DNA of 64,000 nt. Origin: Arthrobacter russicus. Its GTDB lineage: Bacteria; Actinomycetota; Actinomycetes; Actinomycetales; Micrococcaceae. The position numbers and the translations under genes are program-made. The notes under the pieces were generated by a model, which saw nothing but the letters and a program-made list of their open reading frames with translations, ran no database searches and was not told the origin of the DNA. The stretch is from NCBI RefSeq assembly GCF_031454135.1, contig NZ_JAVDQF010000001.1, forward strand, positions 744,001-808,000, written 5' to 3'. Below are positions 17,571 to 26,102 of the stretch, one piece after another. Position 1 is the stretch's first letter; each line of letters begins with the position of its first letter.

Positions 17571-18818
17571 ATGTTGAAGAAGCTCGCCGCCGCGGGTCTC
17601 GCCGCCGTCCTTCTCGGCCCCTCGCTCGGGCTCATCGGCGTCGGCGTGCTGATGAACCCCGCGGTCTCCGCCGCCTGCACCGTCCCCGGAGCCGGGCTCA
17701 TCGTCGGCGCGATCCCCGAGTCGCTGCGTGTGACGACCGCGAACGGGGAGACGTTCACGCTGAACCGCACCCAACTCACGCATGCGGCGACGATCATCGA
17801 GACCGGGTCGCAGATCGACGGCGTCACCCGCGACGGCATCCAGATCGCGCTCATGGCTGCGCTCACCGAGTCCACGCTGCGGATGCTCGCCAACACCGGC
17901 ACCTATCCCGAGTCCGGCGACTACCCGAACGATGGGAACGGATCAGATCACGACTCGCTCGGCCTGTTCCAGATGCGCCCGCAGTCCGGATGGGGCACGG
18001 TCGCCGAGCTGATGGACTCGACGTATCAGGCTCGGGCGTTCTTCGGTGGGCCGAGCGGTCCGAACTATCCCTCGCCGCGCGGACTGCTGGACATCCCCGG
18101 GTGGGAGCAGATGGACAAGGGCGAAGCCGCCCAATCGGTCGAGGTGAGCGCCTTCCCGGATCGCTACCGCAACTACGAACCCGTCGCCGAGACCATCCTC
18201 ACCGCCCTGACCACCGGCAGTGCCGCGGCAGGGGGTGCTGACGAGACAACCCCGGTCGGCTCCATGGCGGAGACATCGCGTGTCGTGTTTCCACTCCCGG
18301 AGGGCACCTGGGTGCTCACCAGCGGGTTCGGGCCACGCATCCACCCGATCACGGGCGAGCCCTCATTCCACACCGGCACCGACTTCGCCGCGCCTGATAG
18401 CACCCCGATCGTCGCCGCAGCGGAGGGGGTCGTCACGATCGCGGAGTTCTCCGGCGGGTATGGCGGACTGATCGTCATCGAGCATCAGATCGACGGGGCG
18501 ACGGTGGCGACCGCGTACGCCCACATGTGGCAGTCCGGCATCCACGTCCAGCCCGGCGACCGGGTGACCGCCGGGCAGCACATCGGCGATGTCGGCAGCT
18601 CCGGGAACTCCACCGGCCCGCATCTGCACTTCGAAGTGCGCCCAGGCGGCACCCACGAAGACGCGGTGGACGCCGCCGCGTGGCTCAACGCCCACGACGC
18701 CGCCGACCTGCCCGAAGCCGAGATCGGCGCCCCGGTCGGCTCGTGCGCGCCCTCACCGGACACCGAGGACGAACCGGACCAGGCCGGCGACGACTCGATC
18801 CAGGCGATGCGGAGCTGA
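17571..18818 (+). CDS. Bifunctional cell-wall hydrolase: lytic transglycosylase-like plus M23 peptidase
   Basis: 415 residues. A signal peptide lies at about 1-36. Residues about 70-200 resemble a lysozyme/transglycosylase-like domain (GLFQMRP at about 130). The C-terminal M23 domain shows its zinc ligands in HTGTD (267-271) and HLH (351-353). It would open peptidoglycan for the transfer channel, as VirB1-like proteins do. The acidic C-tail is probably disordered. Located 6 bases after the preceding gene. Confidence 0.87.
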   Translation: MLKKLAAAGLAAVLLGPSLGLIGVGVLMNPAVSAACTVPGAGLIVGAIPESLRVTTANGETFTLNRTQLTHAATIIETGSQIDGVTRDGIQIALMAALTESTLRMLANTGTYPESGDYPNDGNGSDHDSLGLFQMRPQSGWGTVAELMDSTYQARAFFGGPSGPNYPSPRGLLDIPGWEQMDKGEAAQSVEVSAFPDRYRNYEPVAETILTALTTGSAAAGGADETTPVGSMAETSRVVFPLPEGTWVLTSGFGPRIHPITGEPSFHTGTDFAAPDSTPIVAAAEGVVTIAEFSGGYGGLIVIEHQIDGATVATAYAHMWQSGIHVQPGDRVTAGQHIGDVGSSGNSTGPHLHFEVRPGGTHEDAVDAAAWLNAHDAADLPEAEIGAPVGSCAPSPDTEDEPDQAGDDSIQAMRS

Positions 18819-18824
18819 TCGCGC

Positions 18825-19091
18825 ATGGACGTGTTCCCCGACTTCGAGGGCCTGTCGGGCATCGGCGACCTGCGCGAGGTCGTCGGTGGCCTGCTGACCT
18901 TCGTCCTGGTGATCGCCGTGCTCATGCTCATCGTCTGCGCGATCATCTGGGCCGTGTCGTCCGCGAACGGCAACCATGCCGCAGCGACCAAAGCACGCAC
19001 GGGCGTGCTCGTCGCCGTCGGCGCCGCGGCACTGGCCGGTGGCGGCGTCGCGTGGATGAACTGGCTGATCGGCATCGGCGAACAGCTCTGA
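18825..19091 (+). CDS. Small two-helix membrane protein (DUF6112/TrbC-like), copy 1
   Basis: 88 residues, with two transmembrane segments at about 22-45 and 58-80. It resembles the next protein (shared TGVLVAVGAAAL / KVGVLVSCGAAIL pattern), so the two are paralogues. VirB2/TrbC-type pilins have this size and topology, and the position before TrbL supports that role. The DUF6112 name is from memory. Confidence 0.7.
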   Translation: MDVFPDFEGLSGIGDLREVVGGLLTFVLVIAVLMLIVCAIIWAVSSANGNHAAATKARTGVLVAVGAAALAGGGVAWMNWLIGIGEQL

Positions 19092-19197
19092 ACTTCGCCC
19101 CCGCTCGGCCGCCGAGGGCAGAGCGGTGCACCTGCTGGGCGATCCCATTCGTCTCCCGTGCCCGTGGGTGCGGGTTCGTCCCGTCAGGAGCCCCATC

Positions 19198-19524
19198 GTG
19201 TTCGACCTCGCCACCGATTTCCTCACCGCCGTCCCGGCGGCGCTCGCGCCGATGAACATCGACATCAACCCGAACGACAGCGGGCTTCCTGGGATCGCCC
19301 AGTTGCGCACGATTGTCGGCGCCGTGATGACGGTCGGTCTGATCCTCAGCGTCCTGGCCTTGATCGTCAGCGCGATCGTGTGGGGCTTCGGCGCGAACAG
19401 CTCGAACCCCCATCTCGCCTCACGCGGCAAGGTCGGCGTGCTCGTCTCCTGCGGCGCCGCGATCCTGTGCGGTGCGTCGGTCACCCTCATCAACTTCTTC
19501 TGGAACGTCGGCCAGCAGGTCTGA
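19198..19524 (+). CDS. Small two-helix membrane protein (DUF6112/TrbC-like), copy 2
   Basis: 108 residues from a GTG at 19198, with a GGAG-type ribosome site 8 bases upstream. Two transmembrane segments lie at about 38-65 and 78-100. It contains GLPGIAQLRTIVGAVMTVG, similar to GLSGIGDLREVVGGLLTFV in copy 1. A likely pilin-like transfer subunit, as above. Confidence 0.7.
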   Translation: MFDLATDFLTAVPAALAPMNIDINPNDSGLPGIAQLRTIVGAVMTVGLILSVLALIVSAIVWGFGANSSNPHLASRGKVGVLVSCGAAILCGASVTLINFFWNVGQQV

Positions 19525-19565
19525 CCGCGCCCATCCACTAGCACCGATCTTTCGGGAGGTTCGTG

Positions 19566-21062
19566 ATGGGTGTCTGCGACATTCCTGTCATCTCCGCCGT
19601 CTGTGACACCGCAGGCGAAGCCGCCGCCAGCCTGATCTCCGCCCCGTTCGACTGGCTCGCGCAGGCGATGGGCGCGGCGGCCGGCTGGCTGTTCGAGGCC
19701 GTGTGGACGGTGTTCGACACCACGACGCTCGTCGATGTCCAGTCACCCGAGTACGTCTCGGTCTACAACCTGCTGTTCGGCATCGCCGTGTTCGTGATGC
19801 TGTTGTTCTTCTGTCTGCAGCTGATCACCGGGCTGGTCAAACGCGACCCGACCGCGCTCAGCAGGGCGGCGTTGGGCCTGGCGAAAAGCGTGCTCGGCAG
19901 CTTCGTAGTCATCACGCTCACGGCTCTGATGCTGGAGATCGTCGACCAGCTCAGCCTCGGCATCATTCAAGCCGCGGGCGAGACGACCGAATCCATGGGT
20001 GACAAGATCACGGTGCTCGCCGCGGCACTCGTTGGGATCAACATCGCCTCGCCCGGAGTCGGCGCGATCATCACGATCTTCTTCGCCAGCCTCGCCATCA
20101 CCGCCGCCGCGATCGTCTGGCTGTCCCTGCTGGTCCGTAAGGCGCTGCTGCTGGTGGCGATCGTCCTCGCCCCGCTCGCGTTCTCCGGGGCGTCCTGGGA
20201 CGCATCGCGGGGATGGATCGGCAAGTGGGCGATGTTCGTCATCGCCCTGATCGCCTCGAAGCTCGTGCTGGTCGTGATGTTCCTGGTCGCGATCACGCAG
20301 ATCTCTGCCCCGATCGACGCGGACCTCGCCTCGATCAGCGACCCGATCGCCGGGATCGTGCTCATGGCGATGGCCGCTTTCGCCCCGTATCTGACCTACA
20401 AGTTCCTGGCATTCGCGGGCTTGGACTTCTACCACGCGATCGGCTCCGAACAGGACGCGAAGCAGGCTCTCAACCGTCCGGTGCCCTCACCGTCCAAGCC
20501 GCAGGGCGCGGAACCGAAGAAGGTACTCGACGGCGCAGCAGACACCAAGACCGGAAGCGGCAGCGGAAGCGGAGGTGGCGGAGGTGGCGGAGGTGGCGGA
20601 GGTGGCGGGTCAACGCCTCCACCTCCACCGCCTCCGAACACGGGCGCGGCCGGAGCGACGGCGGGCGGTGGCGGCGGAGCCGCGGCGGCCGGAGGTGGGG
20701 CGAGCGCGAGCACCGGCGGCGCGGGTGCCGGCGCGGCCGGTGCTGGAGCTGCCGTTGCGGGACCCGCTGCTGCCGTGGTGATCGCCGCGCAGGTCGCCAA
20801 GGGTGCGGCCGAGGCCGGGCCGAAGGCCGGCGCCGCCCTCGCAGGGCAGGCCGATACCGCCGCCGACGGTGCCCAGCAGCCCGGGAACCAGGCGTCAACG
20901 ACCCCGCCGCCCTCGTCCTCGTCGACGCCACCCGCACCGCGGGCGACCCCACCGCAGGTCGCCCCACCGCAGAGCGCAGGCTCGGGCTCATCGCCTCAGC
21001 CGACTCCGCCACCGCCGCGGCAGAGCCCGCCGCCTGCGCCGAAACCGACCGGGAAGGAGTGA
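19566..21062 (+). CDS. TrbL/VirB6-like conjugal transfer membrane protein with Gly/Pro-rich tail
   Basis: 498 residues from ATG 19566 (GGGAGGT lies 5 bases upstream; an adjacent GTG at 19563 is also possible). Six or more transmembrane segments occupy residues about 60-290, typical of the inner-membrane channel protein TrbL/VirB6. From about residue 330 it becomes a low-complexity tail of Gly, Pro, Ala and Ser, including a run of about 13 glycines then 8 prolines. The tail is probably cytosolic and disordered. It ends 6 bases before the SCO6880-type gene. Confidence 0.82.
   Translation: MGVCDIPVISAVCDTAGEAAASLISAPFDWLAQAMGAAAGWLFEAVWTVFDTTTLVDVQSPEYVSVYNLLFGIAVFVMLLFFCLQLITGLVKRDPTALSRAALGLAKSVLGSFVVITLTALMLEIVDQLSLGIIQAAGETTESMGDKITVLAAALVGINIASPGVGAIITIFFASLAITAAAIVWLSLLVRKALLLVAIVLAPLAFSGASWDASRGWIGKWAMFVIALIASKLVLVVMFLVAITQISAPIDADLASISDPIAGIVLMAMAAFAPYLTYKFLAFAGLDFYHAIGSEQDAKQALNRPVPSPSKPQGAEPKKVLDGAADTKTGSGSGSGGGGGGGGGGGGGSTPPPPPPPNTGAAGATAGGGGGAAAAGGGASASTGGAGAGAAGAGAAVAGPAAAVVIAAQVAKGAAEAGPKAGAALAGQADTAADGAQQPGNQASTTPPPSSSSTPPAPRATPPQVAPPQSAGSGSSPQPTPPPPRQSPPPAPKPTGKE
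20571..20606 (+). repeat. Four tandem GGAGGTGGC units inside the TrbL-like gene
   Basis: Four exact 9-base copies encode poly-glycine. The following bases (about 20615-20635) are CCTCC/CCACC-rich and nearly the reverse complement, encoding poly-proline. The region could fold into a hairpin or, on the G-rich strand, a quadruplex, and it is prone to slippage in multiples of 9. Confidence 0.75.
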
Positions 21063-21068
21063 GCTGCC

Positions 21069-22532
21069 GTGGCTGCCTCGAAGAACGAGACCGTGAGCGA
21101 GCTGGTGCCGGTGAAGTTCTCCCGGCTGGCGCGCCGTGGAGTGCTGCTGGGTCTCTCGCTGTCCCAGCTGATCACCCTCGCCATCGGCGTCCTCGCCATC
21201 GTCGGGGCCCTCTACGCCGGCGGCGGTCAGCTACTGGCATACACCGCGCCGGTCTGGGTGCTCTCGGCGGTGCTGACGTGGGTGCCGATCGCGGGCCGTC
21301 CGGTCGTGGAGTGGCTCCCGGTCGGCTGCTGGTGGCTGTGGCGCACGACCATCGGCCAGCTGATCTACCGGCGCCGGGTCGTCAAGCCGCGTCCGGCGGG
21401 AACCCTCGCCCTGCCCGGCGACATGGCACGGTTGCGGGAGTACGAGGACCCCGAGACCGGGGCCGGGATGATCCACGACCCCCACGCGGGCACGCTGACC
21501 GCGGTGTGCGAGGTGACGCATCCCGCGTTCGTGCTCCTCGACCCCGGCGAACAGGAACGCCGGGTGTCCTCCTGGGGGCGTGTGCTCGCGACGGTGTGCC
21601 GTTCCGGTCGCGTGGCGACGCTGCAGGTGCTGGAGCGCACCCTGCCGGACTCCGGGACGGGACTCGCCGAGTGGTGGGCCTCGCACGGTGCCGACGATGG
21701 TTCGTGGGCGTCCACGACCTATCGGGAGCTGATCGACCGGGCGGGGCCTGCCGGGGAACGGCACGCCAGTACGATCTCCCTCGCCCTGGACATGGGGGCA
21801 GCGGCCCGGCAGATCCGCACCGCCGGCGGCGGGATGCGGGGCGCGGCGGCGGTGCTGCGGCAGGAGATGGCGACGCTCACCGCAGCGCTACGGGCCGCAG
21901 ACCTTACCCCGTCGGGGTGGCTGGGCACGGGGCAGATCGCGGTGATTCTGCGTTCAGCCTACGACCCGGCGATCGCGGCCACGTTGGAGCGGCACGGGCA
22001 GCTTGGGCAGGACCTCGCCACTGCCGGGCCGGTGGCGGTGAACGAGTCCTGGTCGCGGCTGCGCACCGACTCCGCGCACCACGCGGTGCTGTGGGTGTCG
22101 GAGTGGCCGCGGTCGATGGTGTATCCCGGGTTCCTCTCGCCGGTGCTGCTGTCCACCGGCATCCAACGCGCGTTCTCCCTGCTGTGCACGCCGTTGCGGT
22201 CGGATCAGGCCGCCCGTGACATCCGCAAGAAGAAGGTCGAGCACATCTCCGACATGGCCCAGCGGCAACGGATAGGGCAGATCGAGGACGCCGCCCAGAC
22301 CGCCGAGTACCAGGACGTGCTCCAGCAGGAAGCCGACCTCACCGCCGGGCACGGCGTGCTGCGCTACACGGGCCTCATCGCCGTGTCCGCGCCTACCGTC
22401 GATGAGCTCGATGCCGCTGTCGCCGCGATCGAGCAGGCGGCGATCCAAGCGTCCTGCGAGACCCGCCTGCTGGTCGGGCAGCAGGCGGCGGCGTTCACCG
22501 CCGCAGCGCTCCCACTGTGCCGCCGCATCTGA
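21069..22532 (+). CDS. SCO6880-family type IV secretion protein (VirB3/VirB4 N-terminal type)
   Basis: 487 residues from a GTG with AAGGAG upstream. Two transmembrane helices lie at about 35-80 in a PrgI/VirB3-like segment. A long soluble region follows that resembles the N-terminal, non-ATPase half of VirB4/TraC proteins. No Walker motif is present; the ATPase half is a separate gene (23527-25029). The split arrangement is typical of actinobacterial transfer systems. Confidence 0.8.
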   Translation: MAASKNETVSELVPVKFSRLARRGVLLGLSLSQLITLAIGVLAIVGALYAGGGQLLAYTAPVWVLSAVLTWVPIAGRPVVEWLPVGCWWLWRTTIGQLIYRRRVVKPRPAGTLALPGDMARLREYEDPETGAGMIHDPHAGTLTAVCEVTHPAFVLLDPGEQERRVSSWGRVLATVCRSGRVATLQVLERTLPDSGTGLAEWWASHGADDGSWASTTYRELIDRAGPAGERHASTISLALDMGAAARQIRTAGGGMRGAAAVLRQEMATLTAALRAADLTPSGWLGTGQIAVILRSAYDPAIAATLERHGQLGQDLATAGPVAVNESWSRLRTDSAHHAVLWVSEWPRSMVYPGFLSPVLLSTGIQRAFSLLCTPLRSDQAARDIRKKKVEHISDMAQRQRIGQIEDAAQTAEYQDVLQQEADLTAGHGVLRYTGLIAVSAPTVDELDAAVAAIEQAAIQASCETRLLVGQQAAAFTAAALPLCRRI

Positions 22533-22554
22533 CCCGGGGAGCCCGAGCGCACCT

Positions 22555-22588
22555 GAGAGACAGCCCCGCGGTGGCGGGGCTGTCTCTC
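22555..22588 (+). terminator. Perfect 15-bp hairpin in the transfer operon
   Basis: Arms 22555-22569 and 22574-22588 are exact complements around a 4-base loop, right after the SCO6880-type gene. No T-run follows, so it may be an attenuator or a processing/stability element rather than a full terminator. An intergenic GCGCACCT motif abuts its left arm. Confidence 0.7.
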
Positions 22589-22612
22589 ATCCGCGCCCGA
22601 GGAGGCCCTCTG

Positions 22613-23530
22613 ATGCCGACGTTCGATGATCCGCTGACCGATTCAGCCGAAGCGTCTGCCGCGCTGCGCGGCCTGGCGCACGCCACCCGCACCTTCACGA
22701 ACCCGGCCGACACTTATCGGGTTCTCGGCGACGTGCTCGGCGGAATCCGCTCTCTCCGCCAGGTGGTGGATCAGGTCGCGAGGGCGCACCTCATCCATCG
22801 GGCTCGGGCGCACGACGATGACGGTAGTCAGACGGTCGGCGCGTCCGCAGCGCTCGCTGCGGCCGATGATCTGCTGCAGTCCGCGACCGCACTGGATGGT
22901 GTGGAGCAGCGCCTGGATGCCGCGCTGGGCCACTCCGGGCGCATCGCCTGGCACCCCGGGGGCCCTGCGGGCGGCTTGGCCGTGAGCCCGCCGCCAGCCG
23001 CTCCACCGCCGCCCCGGTGGGTCAGCGTGATCTTCCTGCAGGGCGACGAAGCCGACACGGTGCTCGAGCTGATCGACCGGAACGGCCCGGACGCGGGCAT
23101 CGAGCACCTCTCGCAGTGGGACTACGGCGAGGAGACAACCGGAGCGGCGCTGGAGAACGGGTATGTCTACGACAAACCGCCCTCGGGCCCGGCCGACAAG
23201 GTGGCGACTGCCGGAGAATACACGCTCACCTACAACGCGCCGCTCGGGCATGTGGGTCTGCTTCGCGCCTACCACGCGCCACCTGATCCCGCCCTCAGCG
23301 CGCGCACCGTCACTGTGGGAGGCCCCGCGAGCATCAGTGACGCCGGGGCCGCTGTCGGCAGCGCGGGGGGTGCGGTGGGAGCTGCGGTGGGGATCAGCGG
23401 GGGTGCTGCCCTCGGCGGGGCTGCGGCTCGCGCGGCGCTGCGACAGGGCGCGGCAAGAGCACAGCGACACGACTGGTTCTCCGCCCGCCCCGTGTCTTCG
23501 ACACCGCCCGGGACGGGGCGTTCCTTGTGA
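22613..23530 (+). CDS. Hypothetical protein of the transfer operon
   Basis: 305 residues. The N-terminal part is helical (ADTYRVLGDVLGGIRSLRQVVDQ). A middle segment, about 140-225, has a beta-rich look (WVSVIFLQGDEADTVLELI). The end is Ala/Gly-rich and basic. It overlaps the VirB4-like gene (GTGA). The ATG at 22613 follows GAGGAGG. No family recognised. Confidence 0.65.
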   Translation: MPTFDDPLTDSAEASAALRGLAHATRTFTNPADTYRVLGDVLGGIRSLRQVVDQVARAHLIHRARAHDDDGSQTVGASAALAAADDLLQSATALDGVEQRLDAALGHSGRIAWHPGGPAGGLAVSPPPAAPPPPRWVSVIFLQGDEADTVLELIDRNGPDAGIEHLSQWDYGEETTGAALENGYVYDKPPSGPADKVATAGEYTLTYNAPLGHVGLLRAYHAPPDPALSARTVTVGGPASISDAGAAVGSAGGAVGAAVGISGGAALGGAAARAALRQGAARAQRHDWFSARPVSSTPPGTGRSL

Positions 23531-25029
23531 GCGCGCGACAGGAGCCGGAGCGGCTGCATACCGCGGTGCTCGTGTCTCCGGCTACGGAGCGGCGACGCCT
23601 GCGGAAGCAACGCCGCCAGGCCGCCGCGCGCCTGGAGGCCGAACGCCGCACCGCCGAGCGCGAGAGCGCCCAGGCAAGAGCCGACGCCGCGCGCCGCGAA
23701 CAACAGGCCACCACCCTGCTGCCTGCCGCAGGAGAGACCGGAACTGGCGCACTGCGCACCCCGGGCCGGTTCCGCCTGCCCCGCCACCAGGACACCAGTG
23801 CGACGCTGGCGGGAGCGTATCCGTTCGTCGCGGAAGGGGGGCTCGGCGCGGACGGCGTGTTCGTCGGCCAAGACCTCTACTCCGGCGGGAGCTTCGTCTA
23901 CGACCCGTGGGTGCTGTACGCGCGGGGGCTGATCACCGCTCCGAACATCGTGCTGGCCGGGATCGTCGGCTCCGGGAAGTCGTCGCTGGCGAAGTCGCTC
24001 TACACGCGCAGCCTGCCGTTCGGGCGGCGTGTGTATGTGCCGGGCGATCCCAAAGGCGAGCACACGGCCGTGGCCGAAGCCGTCGGCGGACGGGCGGTCG
24101 TGCTCGGCCACGGGCTGTCGACGCGCCTCAACCCGCTTGATGAGGGTCACCGGCCCAGCGGGCTCTCGGATGAGCAATGGGCGTCGACCGTCGCGTCGCG
24201 GCGGCGTGACCTGATCGGCGCGCTCGCGGAGACGGTGCTGGCCCGAGCGTTGACGCCGCTGGAGCACACGGCGATCGACCTCGCCCTCACCGAGACGGTG
24301 CGAGCGAATAGCGTCCCGATCCTTCCGATGATCGTCGACCGCATCCTCGACCCGGGGCACGACGCCGACGAACGTCTCGCCGAAGACGGGCGCCTGGTCG
24401 GTCACGCCCTGCGCCGCCTCGTCGCCGGTGACCTTGCGGGGCTGTTCGACGGCCCCTCGACGGTGCGGTTCGACCCGTCGTTGCCGATGATCTCCCTCGA
24501 CCTATCCCGTGTCACGGAGAACTCCACGCTGATCTCGGTGCTGATGACCTGCTCGTCCGCATGGATGGAGTCCGCGCTCCTGGACCCCAACGGCGGGCAG
24601 CGGTGGGTCATCTACGACGAGGCATGGCGGCTCATGTCCCACCCCGCGCTGCTGAAACGGATGGACGCACACTGGCGGCTCGCGAGGCACTACGGCATCG
24701 CCAACATGCTGCTGTTCCACAAGCTCACCGACCTGGACAACGTCGGCGATCAAGGCTCCGCCATGAGAAGCCTCGCGAACTCGCTGCTCGCCAACGCCGA
24801 GACGCGGATCGTCTACCGGCAGGAATCCGACCAGCTCGGCGCGACCGCGCAGGCTCTCGGGCTGACGGGAACCGAGCAGAAACTCCTGCCCGGACTGGGC
24901 GTCGGGCAAGGGCTGTGGCGGATCAAGGACAGATCCTTCGTGACGCAACACCAGTTGCACCCCGCTGAGCTCGAACTCTTCCGGACAGACGCCCGCTACT
25001 TGCAGACCGGCCGGGGCGGTGCGTCATGA
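23527..25029 (+). CDS. VirB4/TraC-like conjugation ATPase (ATPase half)
   Basis: 500 residues. An Arg/Ala-rich coiled-coil-like N-terminus precedes the ATPase core. Walker A is GIVGSGKSS at about 144-152, and Walker B with the following acidic residue is VIYDEAW at about 360-366. RQESDQL and similar blocks follow as in VirB4 proteins. With the SCO6880-type protein it would power pilus assembly or substrate transfer at the membrane. Confidence 0.87.
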   Translation: MSARQEPERLHTAVLVSPATERRRLRKQRRQAAARLEAERRTAERESAQARADAARREQQATTLLPAAGETGTGALRTPGRFRLPRHQDTSATLAGAYPFVAEGGLGADGVFVGQDLYSGGSFVYDPWVLYARGLITAPNIVLAGIVGSGKSSLAKSLYTRSLPFGRRVYVPGDPKGEHTAVAEAVGGRAVVLGHGLSTRLNPLDEGHRPSGLSDEQWASTVASRRRDLIGALAETVLARALTPLEHTAIDLALTETVRANSVPILPMIVDRILDPGHDADERLAEDGRLVGHALRRLVAGDLAGLFDGPSTVRFDPSLPMISLDLSRVTENSTLISVLMTCSSAWMESALLDPNGGQRWVIYDEAWRLMSHPALLKRMDAHWRLARHYGIANMLLFHKLTDLDNVGDQGSAMRSLANSLLANAETRIVYRQESDQLGATAQALGLTGTEQKLLPGLGVGQGLWRIKDRSFVTQHQLHPAELELFRTDARYLQTGRGGAS

Positions 25030-25478
25030 GCGAGAACGAGGCCGAGGAGCGGCTGACGCAGGCGATACTGATGCTCGACGAGGGGCTACGCCGCATCGCG
25101 CGCAAGTACGAAGGCACCGTGTCGCTGCTGGAGGAAGACCCGGAGACGTTCGGAGCAGGGCACTACGTGTTCTACCCGGAAGCACACTCACGGACACGGT
25201 TCGCGATCGAAGAGCAGTACGCGCCCGGCGTCGGCTGGGACGACCCCGACCGGGTGCCGACATCATGGCTCTGGCGCGCCGAGCGCAGAACCCGCCACCC
25301 GGACGGCACGCACGTCTGGGCGGAGGAACAGTTCGGAGAGAGCTTCCCGGAACAGCTTCCGGAGCTGCTGACGACAGTGGAGCGGTGGGTGCGACGCACC
25401 AAGAACCTCGCCGACCAGGAGCAGGCCTTCGGCGGTCCCGACCGGCGCGGGCCGGCCCCGCCCGCCCCGTCGCTCTGA
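25026..25478 (+). CDS. Hypothetical protein of the transfer operon
   Basis: 150 residues, acidic, soluble, beginning with a helical segment (ERLTQAILMLDEGLRRIARKYEG). It overlaps the VirB4-like gene by ATGA. Aromatic blocks (GAGHYVFYPEAHS, TSWLWRAERR) suggest a folded domain. No family recognised. Confidence 0.65.
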   Translation: MSENEAEERLTQAILMLDEGLRRIARKYEGTVSLLEEDPETFGAGHYVFYPEAHSRTRFAIEEQYAPGVGWDDPDRVPTSWLWRAERRTRHPDGTHVWAEEQFGESFPEQLPELLTTVERWVRRTKNLADQEQAFGGPDRRGPAPPAPSL

Positions 25479-25486
25479 TCCGCCCG

Positions 25487-25515
25487 CCGCCCTCGCCCCA
25501 CCGGGGTGAGGGCGG
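25487..25515 (+). terminator. 13-bp hairpin in the transfer operon
   Basis: Arms 25487-25499 and 25503-25515 pair with one G-U wobble around a 3-base loop. It lies just after the stop at 25478, with no T-run. Attenuation or RNA stability is as likely as termination, since genes downstream must be expressed. Confidence 0.65.
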
Positions 25516-25538
25516 ATGCGCGCGTGCACCTGCAGGGC

Positions 25539-26102
25539 GTGAAACCTCAACGCCCAGACCATGAACAGCCGAAGACCCGACGTGCAGCCCGCCGCGCCGC
25601 GGCACCGACCGACCAGGCGCCGACAGTGCTGCCGAGCGTCGTCATCGCCGTCGCCGAGACCGGCGAGCTGACGGTCACCATCGATGACGTCCCGTATCCG
25701 TCGGAGCCGTTCGCTCCCGCCTGGCGGAGGGAAGACTTCGCCCGGCTAATCGACCAGATCACCGACCAGCGGCACTCCGCGATCCGCGTCGAAGTTCGCG
25801 AGAGCGACGGCACCGTGTTCACCGATATCGTCGCACCCGCCCGGCGGCGCACGTCGGAGACCGCGCCCGACCCGCAAGCCGCCACTGCCGCCGCTGCCGT
25901 GGAGCTCGTCGAACTGCGCGGCAGCGGGTTCGTGCCCGGCGAGGACATCGCGGTCGCCGTCGTCGTCGCCCACACCGACGCCAGCCACGACGGCACCGCA
26001 CGCACCGTCCTGGAAGCCACACAGCTCGACGCGAGCCCGACCCGCGAAGTGATCCTGCTCGGGCGAGTATCGGGAACGCTCGAGATCGGGCACCCGCAAT
26101 GA
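25539..26102 (+). CDS. Hypothetical protein of the transfer operon
   Basis: 187 residues from GTG 25539; an upstream GTG at 25506 is inside the hairpin and less likely. The start is Arg/Ala-rich, then a beta-rich section (VVIAVAETGELTVTIDD) and an Ala/Val-rich C-terminal part. It overlaps the VirD4-like gene (ATGA). Function unknown. Confidence 0.6.
   Translation: MKPQRPDHEQPKTRRAARRAAAPTDQAPTVLPSVVIAVAETGELTVTIDDVPYPSEPFAPAWRREDFARLIDQITDQRHSAIRVEVRESDGTVFTDIVAPARRRTSETAPDPQAATAAAAVELVELRGSGFVPGEDIAVAVVVAHTDASHDGTARTVLEATQLDASPTREVILLGRVSGTLEIGHPQ

Noticed and set aside
20571-20640. Tandem repeat considered as a CRISPR or satellite
   Set aside because: Units are 9 bases, contiguous and in frame, coding for Gly; no spacers.
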